Positions 36,033 to 44,480 are shown, counted from the stretch's first letter. The stretch is 64,000 nt of DNA from Mucilaginibacter terrenus (GCF_003432065.1 NZ_QWDE01000006.1:62001-126000); one strand, 5' to 3'. Notes: a model not told the origin generated them from the letters alone. Translations and numbers: made by a program.

Positions 36033-37151
36033 ATGACGATCCGTTTTCACATCTATCTGCTATTCATTTTTATTATTGCGACAAGCAGTTGCAATAACCC
36101 GTCTAAGAAAAAAGATCGCAATAAAAAACAAGCATCTGTTAAAATAGATACATTACCTCTACAAAAAGCGGACACGATAATAACAATTGCTGCCGTAGGC
36201 GACATTATGCTGGGTACAGCCTATCCTAACGCAGCCACGCTCCCGCCAGATAGCGGCACCAACAGTTTACGATATGCTATTAACGACCTTAAAGATGCTG
36301 ATTTAACCTTCGGCAATCTGGAAGGCGTTTTACTTGACAAAGGGGAGCCGGCTGCAATGAAGTTAAAGTTCCGCAGCAAACCATACCTTTTTAAGATGCC
36401 CGAAAGCTATGGTGGAATATTGAAAAATGCAGGGTTTGATATTTTAAGTGTAGCTAATAATCACAGCAATGACTTTGGATACCTTGGACGCGAACGAACC
36501 ATGCGCGTACTGGACAGCTTAGGGATATATTATGCCGGCTTAAAAACATCTCCGGTAACAACATTTGCCCGTAATGGCATTAAGTATGGCTTCTGTGCTT
36601 TTTCTCCTAATAGTCAAACAGTTTCATTGCTGGATATACCGGGTGCTGTTAAAACCATTACTACACTAAAACAAACGAATGATATTGTGCTCGTATCCTT
36701 TCACGGCGGAGGTGAGGGCGTAGACTTTGAACACGTGCCCGATAGCGCGCAATCCTTTAACGGTGAACGCCGCGGCAATGTAAAAGCATTTGCCCATGCA
36801 GCTATTAACGCCGGCGCCGATCTGGTAATTGGCCACGGCCCGCATGTAAGCAGGGCTGTGGAACTTTATAAAGGCAAGTTAATTGCTTATAGCTTGGGTA
36901 ATTTTTGCACCTACCGTTCGGTAAGTGTAGCCGGTGTTTGCGGGTTGGCGCCAATGATGAAATTAAGGCTTACAAAAAATGGCCGCTTTTTAGACGGCCA
37001 AATTATTTCATTTAAACAAAGCCACGAATTTGGCTTGCGCAGGGACACCTTAAATAAGGCATCAAAGCGGATAAAGTTTCTTACAGAAACTGACTTCTCT
37101 AACCCCGGCATAAGCATTTCTGAAAGCGGGGCTATAACAGCTACCGAGTAA
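36033..37151 (+). CDS. CapA-family metallophosphatase-like lipoprotein
   Basis: A 372-residue predicted lipoprotein: the N-terminal hydrophobic stretch ends at a lipobox-like TSSC (residues about 17-20). The PGA_cap/CapA domain (about 50-330) has AAVGDIMLGTAYPN, GNLEGVL, SVANNHSNDFG, VSFHGGGEG and GHGPHVSRAVELYKGKLIAYSLGNF, the calcineurin-like metal-binding motifs of the family. CapA proteins take part in poly-gamma-glutamate or capsule export, but most such homologues have no proven function and no capB/capC gene is near. It starts four bases after a terminator T-run, so it depends on read-through or a promoter inside the preceding gene. Confidence 0.9.
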   Translation: MTIRFHIYLLFIFIIATSSCNNPSKKKDRNKKQASVKIDTLPLQKADTIITIAAVGDIMLGTAYPNAATLPPDSGTNSLRYAINDLKDADLTFGNLEGVLLDKGEPAAMKLKFRSKPYLFKMPESYGGILKNAGFDILSVANNHSNDFGYLGRERTMRVLDSLGIYYAGLKTSPVTTFARNGIKYGFCAFSPNSQTVSLLDIPGAVKTITTLKQTNDIVLVSFHGGGEGVDFEHVPDSAQSFNGERRGNVKAFAHAAINAGADLVIGHGPHVSRAVELYKGKLIAYSLGNFCTYRSVSVAGVCGLAPMMKLRLTKNGRFLDGQIISFKQSHEFGLRRDTLNKASKRIKFLTETDFSNPGISISESGAITATE

Positions 37152-37153
37152 GG

Positions 37154-37339
37154 CTAAGCCTCGTCTTTGGTGTTTCGCACCAGGCTTATGCCCGTCGAGA
37201 AAAAGAGTATCGAGATTATGCCGATCACAACTTGTGTAGTGACCTGGCCGCTGTGTTGAATTACTTGAACACCGGTCCAAATTAGGCCGATGATACCCAG
37301 CAGTGTTAGTACAACTCCGAAGGTTCGTTTTACATTCAT
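37154..37339 (-). CDS. Small two-helix membrane protein
   Basis: A 61-residue protein with two hydrophobic segments (about 6-26, FGVVLTLLGIIGLIWTGVQV, and 35-52) separated by a short polar loop, and a charged tail NTKDEA. It is of a type common in Bacteroidota, without known function. It converges on the CapA gene with a two-base gap and has a second tiny membrane ORF upstream on the same strand. Confidence 0.7.
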   Translation of the reverse strand: MNVKRTFGVVLTLLGIIGLIWTGVQVIQHSGQVTTQVVIGIISILFFSTGISLVRNTKDEA

Positions 37340-37431
37340 GTTTTTACAGGTTAGTGGTTTGTTGTTAAGTAAACCAATTAACCATTTCGCCTAAAGTTTG
37401 TTTGAGGATGCGCTTAAGCTTTATGGTAGTT

Positions 37432-37548
37432 TTACCGCATTGGTATGACAGCAAAAAGGCCAATAAGTAATAACAGAATTGATAGCAGTATTAATGTTGA
37501 GGTGTACACTTTTAAAGTGTCGTCCTTGAATCTGAATTGAGGTATCAT
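37432..37548 (-). CDS. Possible 38-residue single-span membrane protein
   Basis: Read directly from the minus strand: ATG at 37548, stop at 37432. The N-terminal 15 residues are polar (MIPQFRFKDDTLKVY), followed by one hydrophobic helix TSTLILLSILLLLIGLFAVI and a short basic end. An AGGG sits seven bases before the ATG. Size, hydrophobicity and position upstream of another small membrane gene suggest a real short protein, but conservation has not been checked. Confidence 0.4.
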   Translation of the reverse strand: MIPQFRFKDDTLKVYTSTLILLSILLLLIGLFAVIPMR

Positions 37549-37845
37549 TATTCCCTATTTAAAAGCATTACGTATACGCTCTCCCTAACGCAACACATCA
37601 CACATAATATATTTACCGTTCTTATTGTTTTAAGAAATCTATTTATGTTGAAAAATTATCATTTATACGTAATGTTAATAGCAACGCACATACGATTTTG
37701 ACCGTCAGTATCGTTATAACAGCATAAGTGCGAAAGCTCTTATAATTGTGATAAGGTTTAGGTTGAAAGTCCCGGGCAGCGAGTGCTCCGGGGCTTTTGT
37801 TTTTATGGCTTGATATGACCGCTAAAATGTACATCTTAGCCTGTT
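37549..37845. other. Gene-poor gap with an orphan plus-strand terminator
   Basis: This stretch lies between small minus-strand genes and the Gre-like gene at 37846. I see no credible protein gene; a 63-codon minus frame overlaps the terminator at 37769 and is not convincing. A plus-strand small RNA ending at that terminator is possible. Confidence 0.35.
37769..37804 (+). terminator. Orphan hairpin terminator
   Basis: AGTCCCGG pairs with CCGGGGCT (one G-T pair) and an inner AGC/GCT stem tightens the hairpin; TTTTGTTTTT follows. The nearest plus-strand gene upstream ends more than 600 bases away, so it may end an unannotated small RNA. Confidence 0.7.
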
Positions 37846-38301
37846 ATGACAATTAATATAAAAGAGCAACTCCATACCCTATGCCTTAGCTATGTTAAGC
37901 AAAGGTTGAAAGCCGCTGAACAAGCAATAGCCGAAGCGCAGGAAGCAGCTAATAACGATACAAAAAGTAGTGCCGGCGACAAATATGAAACGGGACGAGA
38001 AATGGCGCAACAAGAAACTAATCGTAACTTAAGTCAGCTTAACGAAGCAAACAAGTTGCTTGTAGCTTTAAATCAGATTGGCTACAAGACCAGCTCTGAT
38101 ACTGTTGATGCCGGAAGTTTGGTAACCACCGACAATGGTATATTTTACATTTCTATCAGTGTCGGGACGCTTAACTTTGAGGAAAAAAGCTACTTTGCCG
38201 TGTCGCCTGCCTCACCTATAGGATATAAACTAAAAGGCAAAACTGCAGGAGAAGAGATCAATTTGAATGGTAAAATTTATAAAATCTTGTCTGTAGTTTA
38301 A
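37846..38301 (+). CDS. GreA/GreB-like protein
   Basis: A 151-residue protein with the two-part layout of Gre transcription factors: a helical N-terminal region (about 15-80) with alternating hydrophobic residues suggesting a coiled coil and the segment SSAGDKYETGREMAQQE, and a C-terminal FKBP-like domain (about 85-151) ending SPIGYKLKGKTAGEEINLNGKIYKI, of which SPIGxxLxGKxxGE is the Gre hallmark. Bacteroidota homologues are sometimes mislabelled as 3-oxoacyl-ACP synthase. It probably binds RNA polymerase in the secondary channel; whether it has cleavage-stimulating activity is unknown. Confidence 0.8.
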   Translation: MTINIKEQLHTLCLSYVKQRLKAAEQAIAEAQEAANNDTKSSAGDKYETGREMAQQETNRNLSQLNEANKLLVALNQIGYKTSSDTVDAGSLVTTDNGIFYISISVGTLNFEEKSYFAVSPASPIGYKLKGKTAGEEINLNGKIYKILSVV

Positions 38302-38382
38302 AAAACCTTGTAAAATGCCCTATATTGGTAAAATAAAAGCCCTGGTTTAATAAATTATTGTACAAGTGATTAATATCTATTC

Positions 38383-38390
38383 TATATTTG
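38383..38390 (+). promoter_or_regulatory. Bacteroidota -7 element for the RRM gene
   Basis: TATATTTG matches TAnnTTTG, with TTG at 38358-38360 as possible -33. It gives a leader of about 50 bases before the ATG at 38446. Confidence 0.5.
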
Positions 38391-38445
38391 GTGAAAACAA
38401 AACATGGCAGATGAACAGGTTTGCCAAATTAAACTAATTTTTTGA

Positions 38446-38838
38446 ATGAACATTTTCGTTGGAAGCCTTCCTTACTCGTTACAGGAAGCAGATTTGCAAG
38501 AGCTTTTTGAAGCTTATGGTGAAGTAAGCACCGTTAAAATTATTATTGACAGAGAGTCCGGAAGAAGCAAAGGTTTCGGATTTGTTGAAATGCCTGATGA
38601 TGAAAGCGCTCAAAAAGCAATTTCCGGCCTTAATGGTTCTCAAATTGCAGGCCGCTCTATAGCGGTTAGCCAGGCAGAAGAGAAAAAAGCTGGCGATCGC
38701 AGGCCTAGTGGCGGCGGTGGTTATGGCGGCAACCGCGGTGGCGGTGGTGGCTATGGCGGCGGCGGTAACCGTGGCGGCAGCGGCGGTGGCGGTGGCTACT
38801 CAAAAGATAACAACAGGGGCGGCGGTCGCTGGCAATAA
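38446..38838 (+). CDS. RRM-type RNA-binding protein with glycine-rich tail
   Basis: A 130-residue protein. Residues 1-80 form one RNA-recognition motif with RNP2 as IFVGSLPY and RNP1 as KGFGFVEM, including the aromatic residues that stack on RNA. Residues 85-130 are an arginine/glycine-rich tail (GGGGYGG and NRGG repeats), likely disordered and RNA-binding. Such small RRM proteins are common in Bacteroidota and Cyanobacteria and are often cold-inducible. Two hairpin terminators follow. Confidence 0.93.
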   Translation: MNIFVGSLPYSLQEADLQELFEAYGEVSTVKIIIDRESGRSKGFGFVEMPDDESAQKAISGLNGSQIAGRSIAVSQAEEKKAGDRRPSGGGGYGGNRGGGGGYGGGGNRGGSGGGGGYSKDNNRGGGRWQ

Positions 38839-38845
38839 ATACAGG

Positions 38846-38880
38846 AACGGAGCATTGTTATAAACAGTGCTCCGTTTTTT
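38846..38880 (+). terminator. Terminator after the RRM gene
   Basis: Stem AACGGAGCA with TGCTCCGTT, extended by further pairs, then TTTTTT. Located seven bases after the stop codon. Confidence 0.9.
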
Positions 38881-38888
38881 CTTGCATA

Positions 38889-38920
38889 CACGCTTTCCAA
38901 AAAGGTCAGCGTGCTTTTTT
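38889..38920 (+). terminator. Second hairpin terminator
   Basis: Stem CACGCT with AGCGTG, 13-base loop, followed by CTTTTTT. It lies just beyond the first terminator and probably acts as a backup. Confidence 0.7.
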
Positions 38921-39048
38921 ATGCATTAACATTTTCAGAGCTTTTAGGGCTCATCCAGAACTTAAAGAATAGGTTATAGCGTTAAAAACAAATTCAAAAC
39001 TCTTACCGTTTCATCTGCAAGCTAATTAGGGGCTTTAATACTTTTTAC

Positions 39049-39056
39049 TATTTTTG
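39049..39056 (+). promoter_or_regulatory. Bacteroidota -7 element for frr
   Basis: TATTTTTG matches TAnnTTTG, 17 bases before the frr ATG at 39074. Confidence 0.5.
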
Positions 39057-39073
39057 TGGCAAATTAAAAAGCA

Positions 39074-39637
39074 ATGAGCGAACTCATTAAAAAACAAATA
39101 AGTGATGCAAAAGCGCTAATGGATAAGGCTATTGCACATACCGATGCTGAACTCACCAAAATACGCGCAGGTAAAGCAAGCCCCAGCATGCTGGACGATA
39201 TAGTAGTGGAATACTACGGCACACCAACTCCGCTATCGCAAGTGGGGAGTGTAAACACTCCGGACGCACGTACTATTGTAATTCAGCCTTGGGAAAAGTC
39301 ATTGCTTAACCCAATAGAGAAAGCTATTAAAGAAGCTAACCTGGGTGTTAATCCTCAAAACGATGGCGTTATCATCCGCATCAACGTTCCGCCTTTGACA
39401 GAAGAACGCCGCCGCGAGCTGGTAAAGAAAGCCAAAGGCGAAGCTGAAAACGGCAAAATTGCTGTGCGTAACATCCGTAAAGATGCCAACGAGAAGATTA
39501 AGAAATTGAAATCTGAAGGCGTTTCTGAAGATGAAATGAAAACAGGAGAAGCCGAAGTGCAGAAGCTTACAGACGGGTATATTGTTAAAGTAGACCAACT
39601 ATCTGAAGCAAAAGAAAAAGATATCATGACCGTCTAA
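39074..39637 (+). CDS. frr: Ribosome recycling factor
   Basis: A 187-residue protein that splits the post-termination ribosome together with EF-G. The three-helix bundle and small domain are complete: LTKIRAGKASPSMLDDI, VEYYGTPTPLSQVGSV, RTIVIQPWEKS, and PPLTEERRRELVKKAKGEAE in the long helix. In many bacteria frr follows pyrH; here pyrH is about 2 kb away on the opposite strand, with an ABC transporter between. It has its own promoter and terminator. Confidence 0.97.
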   Translation: MSELIKKQISDAKALMDKAIAHTDAELTKIRAGKASPSMLDDIVVEYYGTPTPLSQVGSVNTPDARTIVIQPWEKSLLNPIEKAIKEANLGVNPQNDGVIIRINVPPLTEERRRELVKKAKGEAENGKIAVRNIRKDANEKIKKLKSEGVSEDEMKTGEAEVQKLTDGYIVKVDQLSEAKEKDIMTV

Positions 39638-39661
39638 TATTTCAAACGGGTAAAATATAAG

Positions 39662-39688
39662 GGGAATAGCTTAGCTATTCCCTTTTTT
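39662..39688 (+). terminator. Terminator after frr
   Basis: Perfect 9-bp stem GGGAATAGC with GCTATTCCC, three-base loop, then TTTTTT. Confidence 0.92.
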
Positions 39689-39795
39689 GTTGGTGTTATT
39701 TTGACCGGCATGGGTTTACAACATCAATAACCCAAATGTCAAATTAAAGGAGATGAGGTGCTTACCCGATGGCTTTAGTTAATTTTGCCATCAAC

Positions 39796-41550
39796 ATGAA
39801 TTTACTTCTTACATATTTAAAAAAACATCAATGGATAGTTGTGCTGGCTCTTCTGCTAGCTGCCATGAACATTGGTTTCTCCTTACTTGACCCCTACATA
39901 ACCGGCCGAATTGTAGATAGTGTTATAGAAAAACGAAAAGCCCTTACCGAAGACCAGTATTTTAATCAGGTGATCATGCTGGTGGGTATGGCCATTGGCG
40001 TGGCCATGGTGTCGCGAATAGCCAAGAACTTCCAGGACTATTTTACCAACATTATTGTACAAAAGGTAGGCGCCGAAATGTACGCGGATGGCCTGAGACA
40101 TTCTCTCGAACTTCCGTACCAGGTTTTTGAAGATCAGCGCAGCGGTGAAACGCTGGGCATATTACAAAAGGTAAGGCAAGACTGCGAAAAGTTTATCACA
40201 GCATTCATAAGCATCCTTTTTGTATCCCTGATAGGGATGGTATTTGTGATGGTATATTCTGCTATGGTAAGTTACCAGGTGCTGCTGGTATACTTTGCAG
40301 CTATACCTATTATAGCTTTTGTAAGTATGGCCATGAGCCGTCGTATAAAGCGCATTCAAAAGAATATAGTTGCCGAAACTACTGCGCTTGCAGGATCTAC
40401 TACAGAGTCGCTGAGGAACATAGAGCTTATAAAGAGTTTAGGCCTTGCCAAGCAGGAAATTAAACGCCTCAATAATACTACCTACAAAATACTTGGACTT
40501 GAACTAAAAAAGGTTAAGTACGTGCGCAGCATGAGTTTTGTACAAGGCACTACCGTAAACCTGGTGCGTAGTGCTATGGTGGTGGTATTGCTGATGCTTA
40601 TATTTAAAGGGAACATATCTCCGGGGCAGTACTTTAGCTTTTTATTTTACTCGTTCTTCCTGTTTAACCCCTTACAGGAACTCGGTAACGTCATATTAAG
40701 CTGGCGCGAAGCTGAAGTATCTTTGGGCAATTTTACCAAAATACTTAACACTCCTATTGACAAGAAGCCTGAGAAGCCGGTTTTATTAGAAAAAGTGAAC
40801 ACGCTAACTTTTAGTGATGTAAGCTTTAAGCACCTGACAGCTAAACGTAATGCTTTAAACCACATCAGCTTTGAAACGAGCAGCGGAGAAACAATTGCAT
40901 TTGTAGGACCATCCGGCTCTGGCAAAACAACGCTGGTTAAACTACTAGTTGGCCTTTACCAACCGTTAGAAGGTGGTATTTTGTACAACAATATCGCAAG
41001 TAAAGAATTAGACCTTGATCAGCTACGCGAGAAAATAGGTTTCGTTACACAAGACACTCAACTTTTCTCCGGCACTATTCGGGAGAACCTTCAATTTGTG
41101 AGGCCGGGAGCGACTGACGAGGAGTGCATGAGTGTGCTTCAAAGAGCGGCTTGTCAAACCTTGCTCGCACGGGCAGACAAAGGGCTAGATACCGTTATAG
41201 GTGAAGGTGGTGTTAAGGTCTCAGGTGGTGAAAAACAAAGGCTATCTATTGCAAGGGCATTACTTCGCCAGCCGGACATCCTGGTTTTTGATGAAGCTAC
41301 CTCATCACTTGACTCGATTACGGAAGAGGAAATTACAGAAACCATCCGTGATGTTTCCGTGATGAATGACCAGATCACAATACTCATAGCTCACAGGTTA
41401 TCTACAATTATGCATGCAGATAAGATATTTGTTCTGGAGAAAGGGCACATTATTGAAGCTGGTAAGCACCAGGAGCTCATTGAACAAAAAGGCTTATATT
41501 ATGCTATGTGGAGACAGCAAATTGGTGAACGGTTTGCGGTAGACGCTTAA
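39796..41550 (+). CDS. ABC transporter, fused permease and ATPase (exporter half-transporter)
   Basis: About 584 residues. A six-helix type-I exporter membrane domain (about 1-310) is fused to an ATPase domain with Walker A GPSGSGKTT, Q-loop TQDTQLFSG, signature VSGGEKQRLSIARALL, Walker B ILVFDEATSSLD and H-loop IAHRLST. All catalytic motifs are complete, so it likely works as a homodimer. The exported substrate (lipid, peptide or drug) cannot be told. Start: the frame opens with an ATG at 39769, but MNLLLTYLKKHQW at 39796 is the usual beginning of this family. Confidence 0.93.
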   Translation: MNLLLTYLKKHQWIVVLALLLAAMNIGFSLLDPYITGRIVDSVIEKRKALTEDQYFNQVIMLVGMAIGVAMVSRIAKNFQDYFTNIIVQKVGAEMYADGLRHSLELPYQVFEDQRSGETLGILQKVRQDCEKFITAFISILFVSLIGMVFVMVYSAMVSYQVLLVYFAAIPIIAFVSMAMSRRIKRIQKNIVAETTALAGSTTESLRNIELIKSLGLAKQEIKRLNNTTYKILGLELKKVKYVRSMSFVQGTTVNLVRSAMVVVLLMLIFKGNISPGQYFSFLFYSFFLFNPLQELGNVILSWREAEVSLGNFTKILNTPIDKKPEKPVLLEKVNTLTFSDVSFKHLTAKRNALNHISFETSSGETIAFVGPSGSGKTTLVKLLVGLYQPLEGGILYNNIASKELDLDQLREKIGFVTQDTQLFSGTIRENLQFVRPGATDEECMSVLQRAACQTLLARADKGLDTVIGEGGVKVSGGEKQRLSIARALLRQPDILVFDEATSSLDSITEEEITETIRDVSVMNDQITILIAHRLSTIMHADKIFVLEKGHIIEAGKHQELIEQKGLYYAMWRQQIGERFAVDA

Positions 41551-41563
41551 TTAGTCATAAACT

Positions 41564-41596
41564 AAAAAGGGATTAACAACATGTTAATCCCTTTTT
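41564..41596. terminator. Bidirectional terminator between the ABC gene and pyrH
   Basis: A perfect 15-bp inverted repeat (AAAAAGGGATTAACA with TGTTAATCCCTTTTT) with a three-base loop. A-runs and T-runs on both sides make it work for either strand. Confidence 0.92.
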
Positions 41597-41630
41597 AGTT
41601 ATAGCTGCTTAAGGTGCCTTAATTATCTAA

Positions 41631-42335
41631 TTACTTCACAAGTGTACCAATAGGCTCACCCTTAGCAATCTTCATAAAATTGCCGGCCTTATTCATATCG
41701 AATACGATAATAGGCAATTTATTTTCCTGGCAAAGAGTAATAGCTGTCATGTCCATTACATTTAATCCTTTGTCGTAGACCTCCTGGAAGGATATCTCAT
41801 CATAACGGGTTGCTGAAGGGTCTTTCTCCGGATCGGCTGTATATATCCCGTCCACACGTGTACCTTTTAGCACTACGTCTGCTTTGATCTCGATAGCGCG
41901 TAAAGATGCGGCTGTGTCAGTTGTGAAATATGGGTTACCTGTACCGGCACCAAATATTACTATTCTGCCTGTTTCCAGGTGCGTCATAGCACGACGACGG
42001 ATATACGGCTCACAAATCTGCTCCATTTTAATAGCAGATTGTAACCTTGTCTCTACGCCAACGCTTTCTAAAGCATTTTGCAACGCCATGCAGTTTATAA
42101 CCGTCGCAAGCATTCCCATGTAATCTGCCTGCGCGCGCTCCATTCCGGATTTCTCCGCGCTCAGTCCACGGAAGATGTTCCCACCTCCTACTACAACGGC
42201 TATCTCAATGCCTTGTTCTTTAACTGCTTTTATGTCTTGGGCGTACTGTAGAACTTGATTGTTGTCAATTCCGTACTGCCTTTGCCCCATTAGGGATTCG
42301 CCGCTTAGCTTAAGAAGAACTCTTTTATATTTCAT
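41631..42335 (-). CDS. pyrH: UMP kinase
   Basis: A 234-residue amino-acid-kinase-fold enzyme that phosphorylates UMP to UDP in pyrimidine nucleotide synthesis; the bacterial form is hexameric and GTP-activated. Motifs in order: [49 protein letters not shown] and [17 protein letters not shown]. Length is normal. It lies downstream of nagA on the minus strand, with its own TATTTTTG element in the 46-base gap. Confidence 0.97.
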   Translation of the reverse strand: MKYKRVLLKLSGESLMGQRQYGIDNNQVLQYAQDIKAVKEQGIEIAVVVGGGNIFRGLSAEKSGMERAQADYMGMLATVINCMALQNALESVGVETRLQSAIKMEQICEPYIRRRAMTHLETGRIVIFGAGTGNPYFTTDTAASLRAIEIKADVVLKGTRVDGIYTADPEKDPSATRYDEISFQEVYDKGLNVMDMTAITLCQENKLPIIVFDMNKAGNFMKIAKGEPIGTLVK

Positions 42336-42348
42336 AAGGAGGGTTTGT

Positions 42349-42356
42349 CAAAAATA
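42349..42356 (-). promoter_or_regulatory. Bacteroidota -7 element for pyrH
   Basis: The minus strand reads TATTTTTG (TAnnTTTG), 13 bases upstream of the pyrH ATG at 42335. Confidence 0.45.
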
Positions 42357-42381
42357 GAGAATAAATGCTATTGTTAAAAAA

Positions 42382-43503
42382 TTATATACTGGTGGTTAAG
42401 ATTTCACCATTTAGAATAGTGCCTGTTACCTTATAATCGCTGTTAAACACAATCATATCTGCATTGTAGCCGGGTTCTATTTTGCCGTTTTTTTGTTTAC
42501 CGGCTAGTTGCGCCGGATAAAGGGAAGCCATATTTATAGCTTCTGCCAGTTCTATTCCAACATACTCAACACAGTTTTGTACCGCTTTTAACATGCTTAG
42601 GCTAGAGCCAGATAAAGTACCGTCGGGCATTACGTATTTGTTGCCATCCAAACGGTGCTGGTATGCACCCTCGTTGGTGGCAGTAACTGCATCTGTTATC
42701 AGGAAAAGCTTATCGCCAAGTTCGCGTTTGGCCAGGCGTATCATCGGCCAGTCCACATGGTTGCCGTCGGCAACAATACTTGTGTATGGACGCTCTTCAA
42801 AGATGGCAGGAATATAGCCAGGCTCTCTGTGGTGCATTTGCGGCATAGCATTAAATAAATGCGTTACTGCCGGGATAGGTTTGTTTAAAAAAGCTTTACC
42901 TTGTTCATACGTAGCATTACTATGGCCAGATGATATAATGATGCCCTGAGCATGAAGGTAGTCTATCACATCCTGATCCTGCAGTTCCGGCGCTATGGTT
43001 ATCATTTTTATAACACCATCAGCACGTTCAACCCAGCTTTTTACTTCTGCCAAAGTAGCCTTCTTGATATACTTTTCAGGGTGAGCTCCTTTTTTTGCAG
43101 GATTAAGGTACGGGCCTTCTAAATGCAAGCCCCAGCAATTACCACGTGATTGAGCGCGGATTGCTTTCGCTGCCTCAATTCCTTGTTCAACAATCTCATT
43201 GGTGTTTGTGCCGATTGTCGCCAAAAAGCCTATAGTGCCTTGCTCAAGTAAATCGTCTTCTAACTGCTTCAATGCAGCAACTTCCGGTGTGCCGGCAAAT
43301 AGCTTACCACCGCTGCCATAAATCTGCAGGTCTATTAATCCGGGTGCCAGGTGGGCTCCGTTCAAGTTCTTTTTATCAGCCCCTGCCGGAACAGCAGATT
43401 CGTCTATAACGCTATTTACAGTTCCGCCTGAAATTAGAACTGCTTTACCATCGGTTATAACTCCGTCAGATATAAGTTTAAGATTGTGAAGAGCTGTTAT
43501 CAT
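42382..43503 (-). CDS. nagA: N-acetylglucosamine-6-phosphate deacetylase
   Basis: About 373 residues. The metal-dependent amidohydrolase removes the acetyl group from GlcNAc-6-phosphate, feeding amino-sugar catabolism and cell-wall recycling. Motifs: HLAPGLIDLQIYGSGG, HLEGPYLNPAKKGAH, SSGHSNATYEQG, THLFNAMPQMHHREPG, ADGNHVDWPM and LITDAVTATN. The frame is open a little further to 43527, but the ATG at 43503 (MITALHNLKL) fits the family start. The gene splits the usual tsf-pyrH neighbourhood. Confidence 0.95.
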   Translation of the reverse strand: MITALHNLKLISDGVITDGKAVLISGGTVNSVIDESAVPAGADKKNLNGAHLAPGLIDLQIYGSGGKLFAGTPEVAALKQLEDDLLEQGTIGFLATIGTNTNEIVEQGIEAAKAIRAQSRGNCWGLHLEGPYLNPAKKGAHPEKYIKKATLAEVKSWVERADGVIKMITIAPELQDQDVIDYLHAQGIIISSGHSNATYEQGKAFLNKPIPAVTHLFNAMPQMHHREPGYIPAIFEERPYTSIVADGNHVDWPMIRLAKRELGDKLFLITDAVTATNEGAYQHRLDGNKYVMPDGTLSGSSLSMLKAVQNCVEYVGIELAEAINMASLYPAQLAGKQKNGKIEPGYNADMIVFNSDYKVTGTILNGEILTTSI

Positions 43504-43528
43504 GATGCTACTTTTTATCTCACACAAA

Positions 43529-43553
43529 AGACGCGAAGTATCGCGTCTCTACA
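43529..43553. repeat. Short perfect palindrome, REP-like
   Basis: AGACGCGA and TCGCGTCT flank a four-base AGTA loop, followed by CTACA. It lies between tsf and nagA with no T-run, so it is not a standard terminator. The TGTAGAGACGCG form (read on the minus strand) resembles dispersed intergenic palindromes I recall from related genomes; not verified. Confidence 0.5.
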
Positions 43554-43565
43554 AACATTAAAGAC

Positions 43566-43596
43566 AAAAAAAATCCCCCTCGTTAATACGAGGGGG
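43566..43596 (-). terminator. Terminator after tsf
   Basis: On the minus strand CCCCCTCG pairs with CGAGGGGG around a six-base loop, followed by TTTTTTTT. It lies nine bases after the tsf stop. Confidence 0.92.
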
Positions 43597-43605
43597 GTAA
43601 TATAA

Positions 43606-44457
43606 TTAAGCTCCTAAAGCTACCCGCTTAAAGGCGGTTACCGTAAGGCCCTTGTCAATAGTATCCAGGAACTGAGCAACGCTCTTAGATGAGTCTTTTA
43701 CAAACTCCTGGTTAAGCAGCGTAGAGTCCTTGTAGAACTTGTTCAATTTACCGGCAGCAATTTTTTCTACCATTGCTTCTGGCTTACCTTCTGCACGAAT
43801 TTGCTCTTTAGCAATTTCCAGCTCACGCTCGATAGTAGCAGCATCAACGCCGTCTTTATCAATAGCGGCAGGGTTCATTGCAGCAATCTGCATTGCAACG
43901 TCTTTACCAGCTTCGTCAGCACCTTCAACATTTTTGCTCAGGCCAACTAAAACAGCTAAACGGAAGTTACCGTGGATGTAAGCGATAACTTTTTCGCCTT
44001 CGATAACCTCGTATTTAGATACGCCGATCTTTTCGCCGATCTTACCGGTTTTATCAGTAGTAGCATCACCGATCTTTATCCGTGAATTCTCAACATCAAT
44101 TTCTAATTCGTTCAATGCAGCAACATCTGCTGGTTTACCTTCAACAGCAGCGTTAGCTATCTGGTTAGCAAATGCAACAAACTCAGCGTTCTTAGCAACG
44201 AAATCTGTTTCGCAGTTAAGCTCGATAATAACACCGCGTTTGCCATCTTCAGATGTACGTGCAATTACAACACCTTCGTTACTTTCACGGTCCTGACGGC
44301 TTGCAGCAACTTTAGCGCCTTTTTTCCTCAAAAAATCAATAGCAGCTTCAAAATCGCCGTTAGTTTCAGTTAAAGCTTTTTTGCAATCCATCATGCCTGC
44401 ACCGGTTTGCTGGCGCAGTTTGTTTACATCAGATGCAGATATTTGTACTGTAGACAT
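43606..44457 (-). CDS. tsf: Elongation factor Ts
   Basis: A 283-residue guanine-nucleotide exchange factor for EF-Tu. The N-terminal UBA-like region carries VNKLRQQTGAGMMDCKKALTE (landmark, residues 11-31), the core has ELNCETDFVAKN, and two dimerisation-type repeats follow; the C-terminus holds LLNQEFVKDSSKSV. Length is normal for the long bacterial form. It is downstream of rpsB with a 94-base gap holding an inverted repeat. Confidence 0.97.
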   Translation of the reverse strand: MSTVQISASDVNKLRQQTGAGMMDCKKALTETNGDFEAAIDFLRKKGAKVAASRQDRESNEGVVIARTSEDGKRGVIIELNCETDFVAKNAEFVAFANQIANAAVEGKPADVAALNELEIDVENSRIKIGDATTDKTGKIGEKIGVSKYEVIEGEKVIAYIHGNFRLAVLVGLSKNVEGADEAGKDVAMQIAAMNPAAIDKDGVDAATIERELEIAKEQIRAEGKPEAMVEKIAAGKLNKFYKDSTLLNQEFVKDSSKSVAQFLDTIDKGLTVTAFKRVALGA

Positions 44458-44480
44458 TTTCTTGTTTTTTATAAGTTGAA

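Noticed and set aside
37643-37834. A 63-codon minus-strand frame
   Set aside because: It runs through a plus-strand terminator hairpin and lacks coding character.
42330-42345. AAGGAGGG sequence near the pyrH start
   Set aside because: It is on the plus strand, while pyrH is on the minus strand, so it cannot act as its ribosome site.
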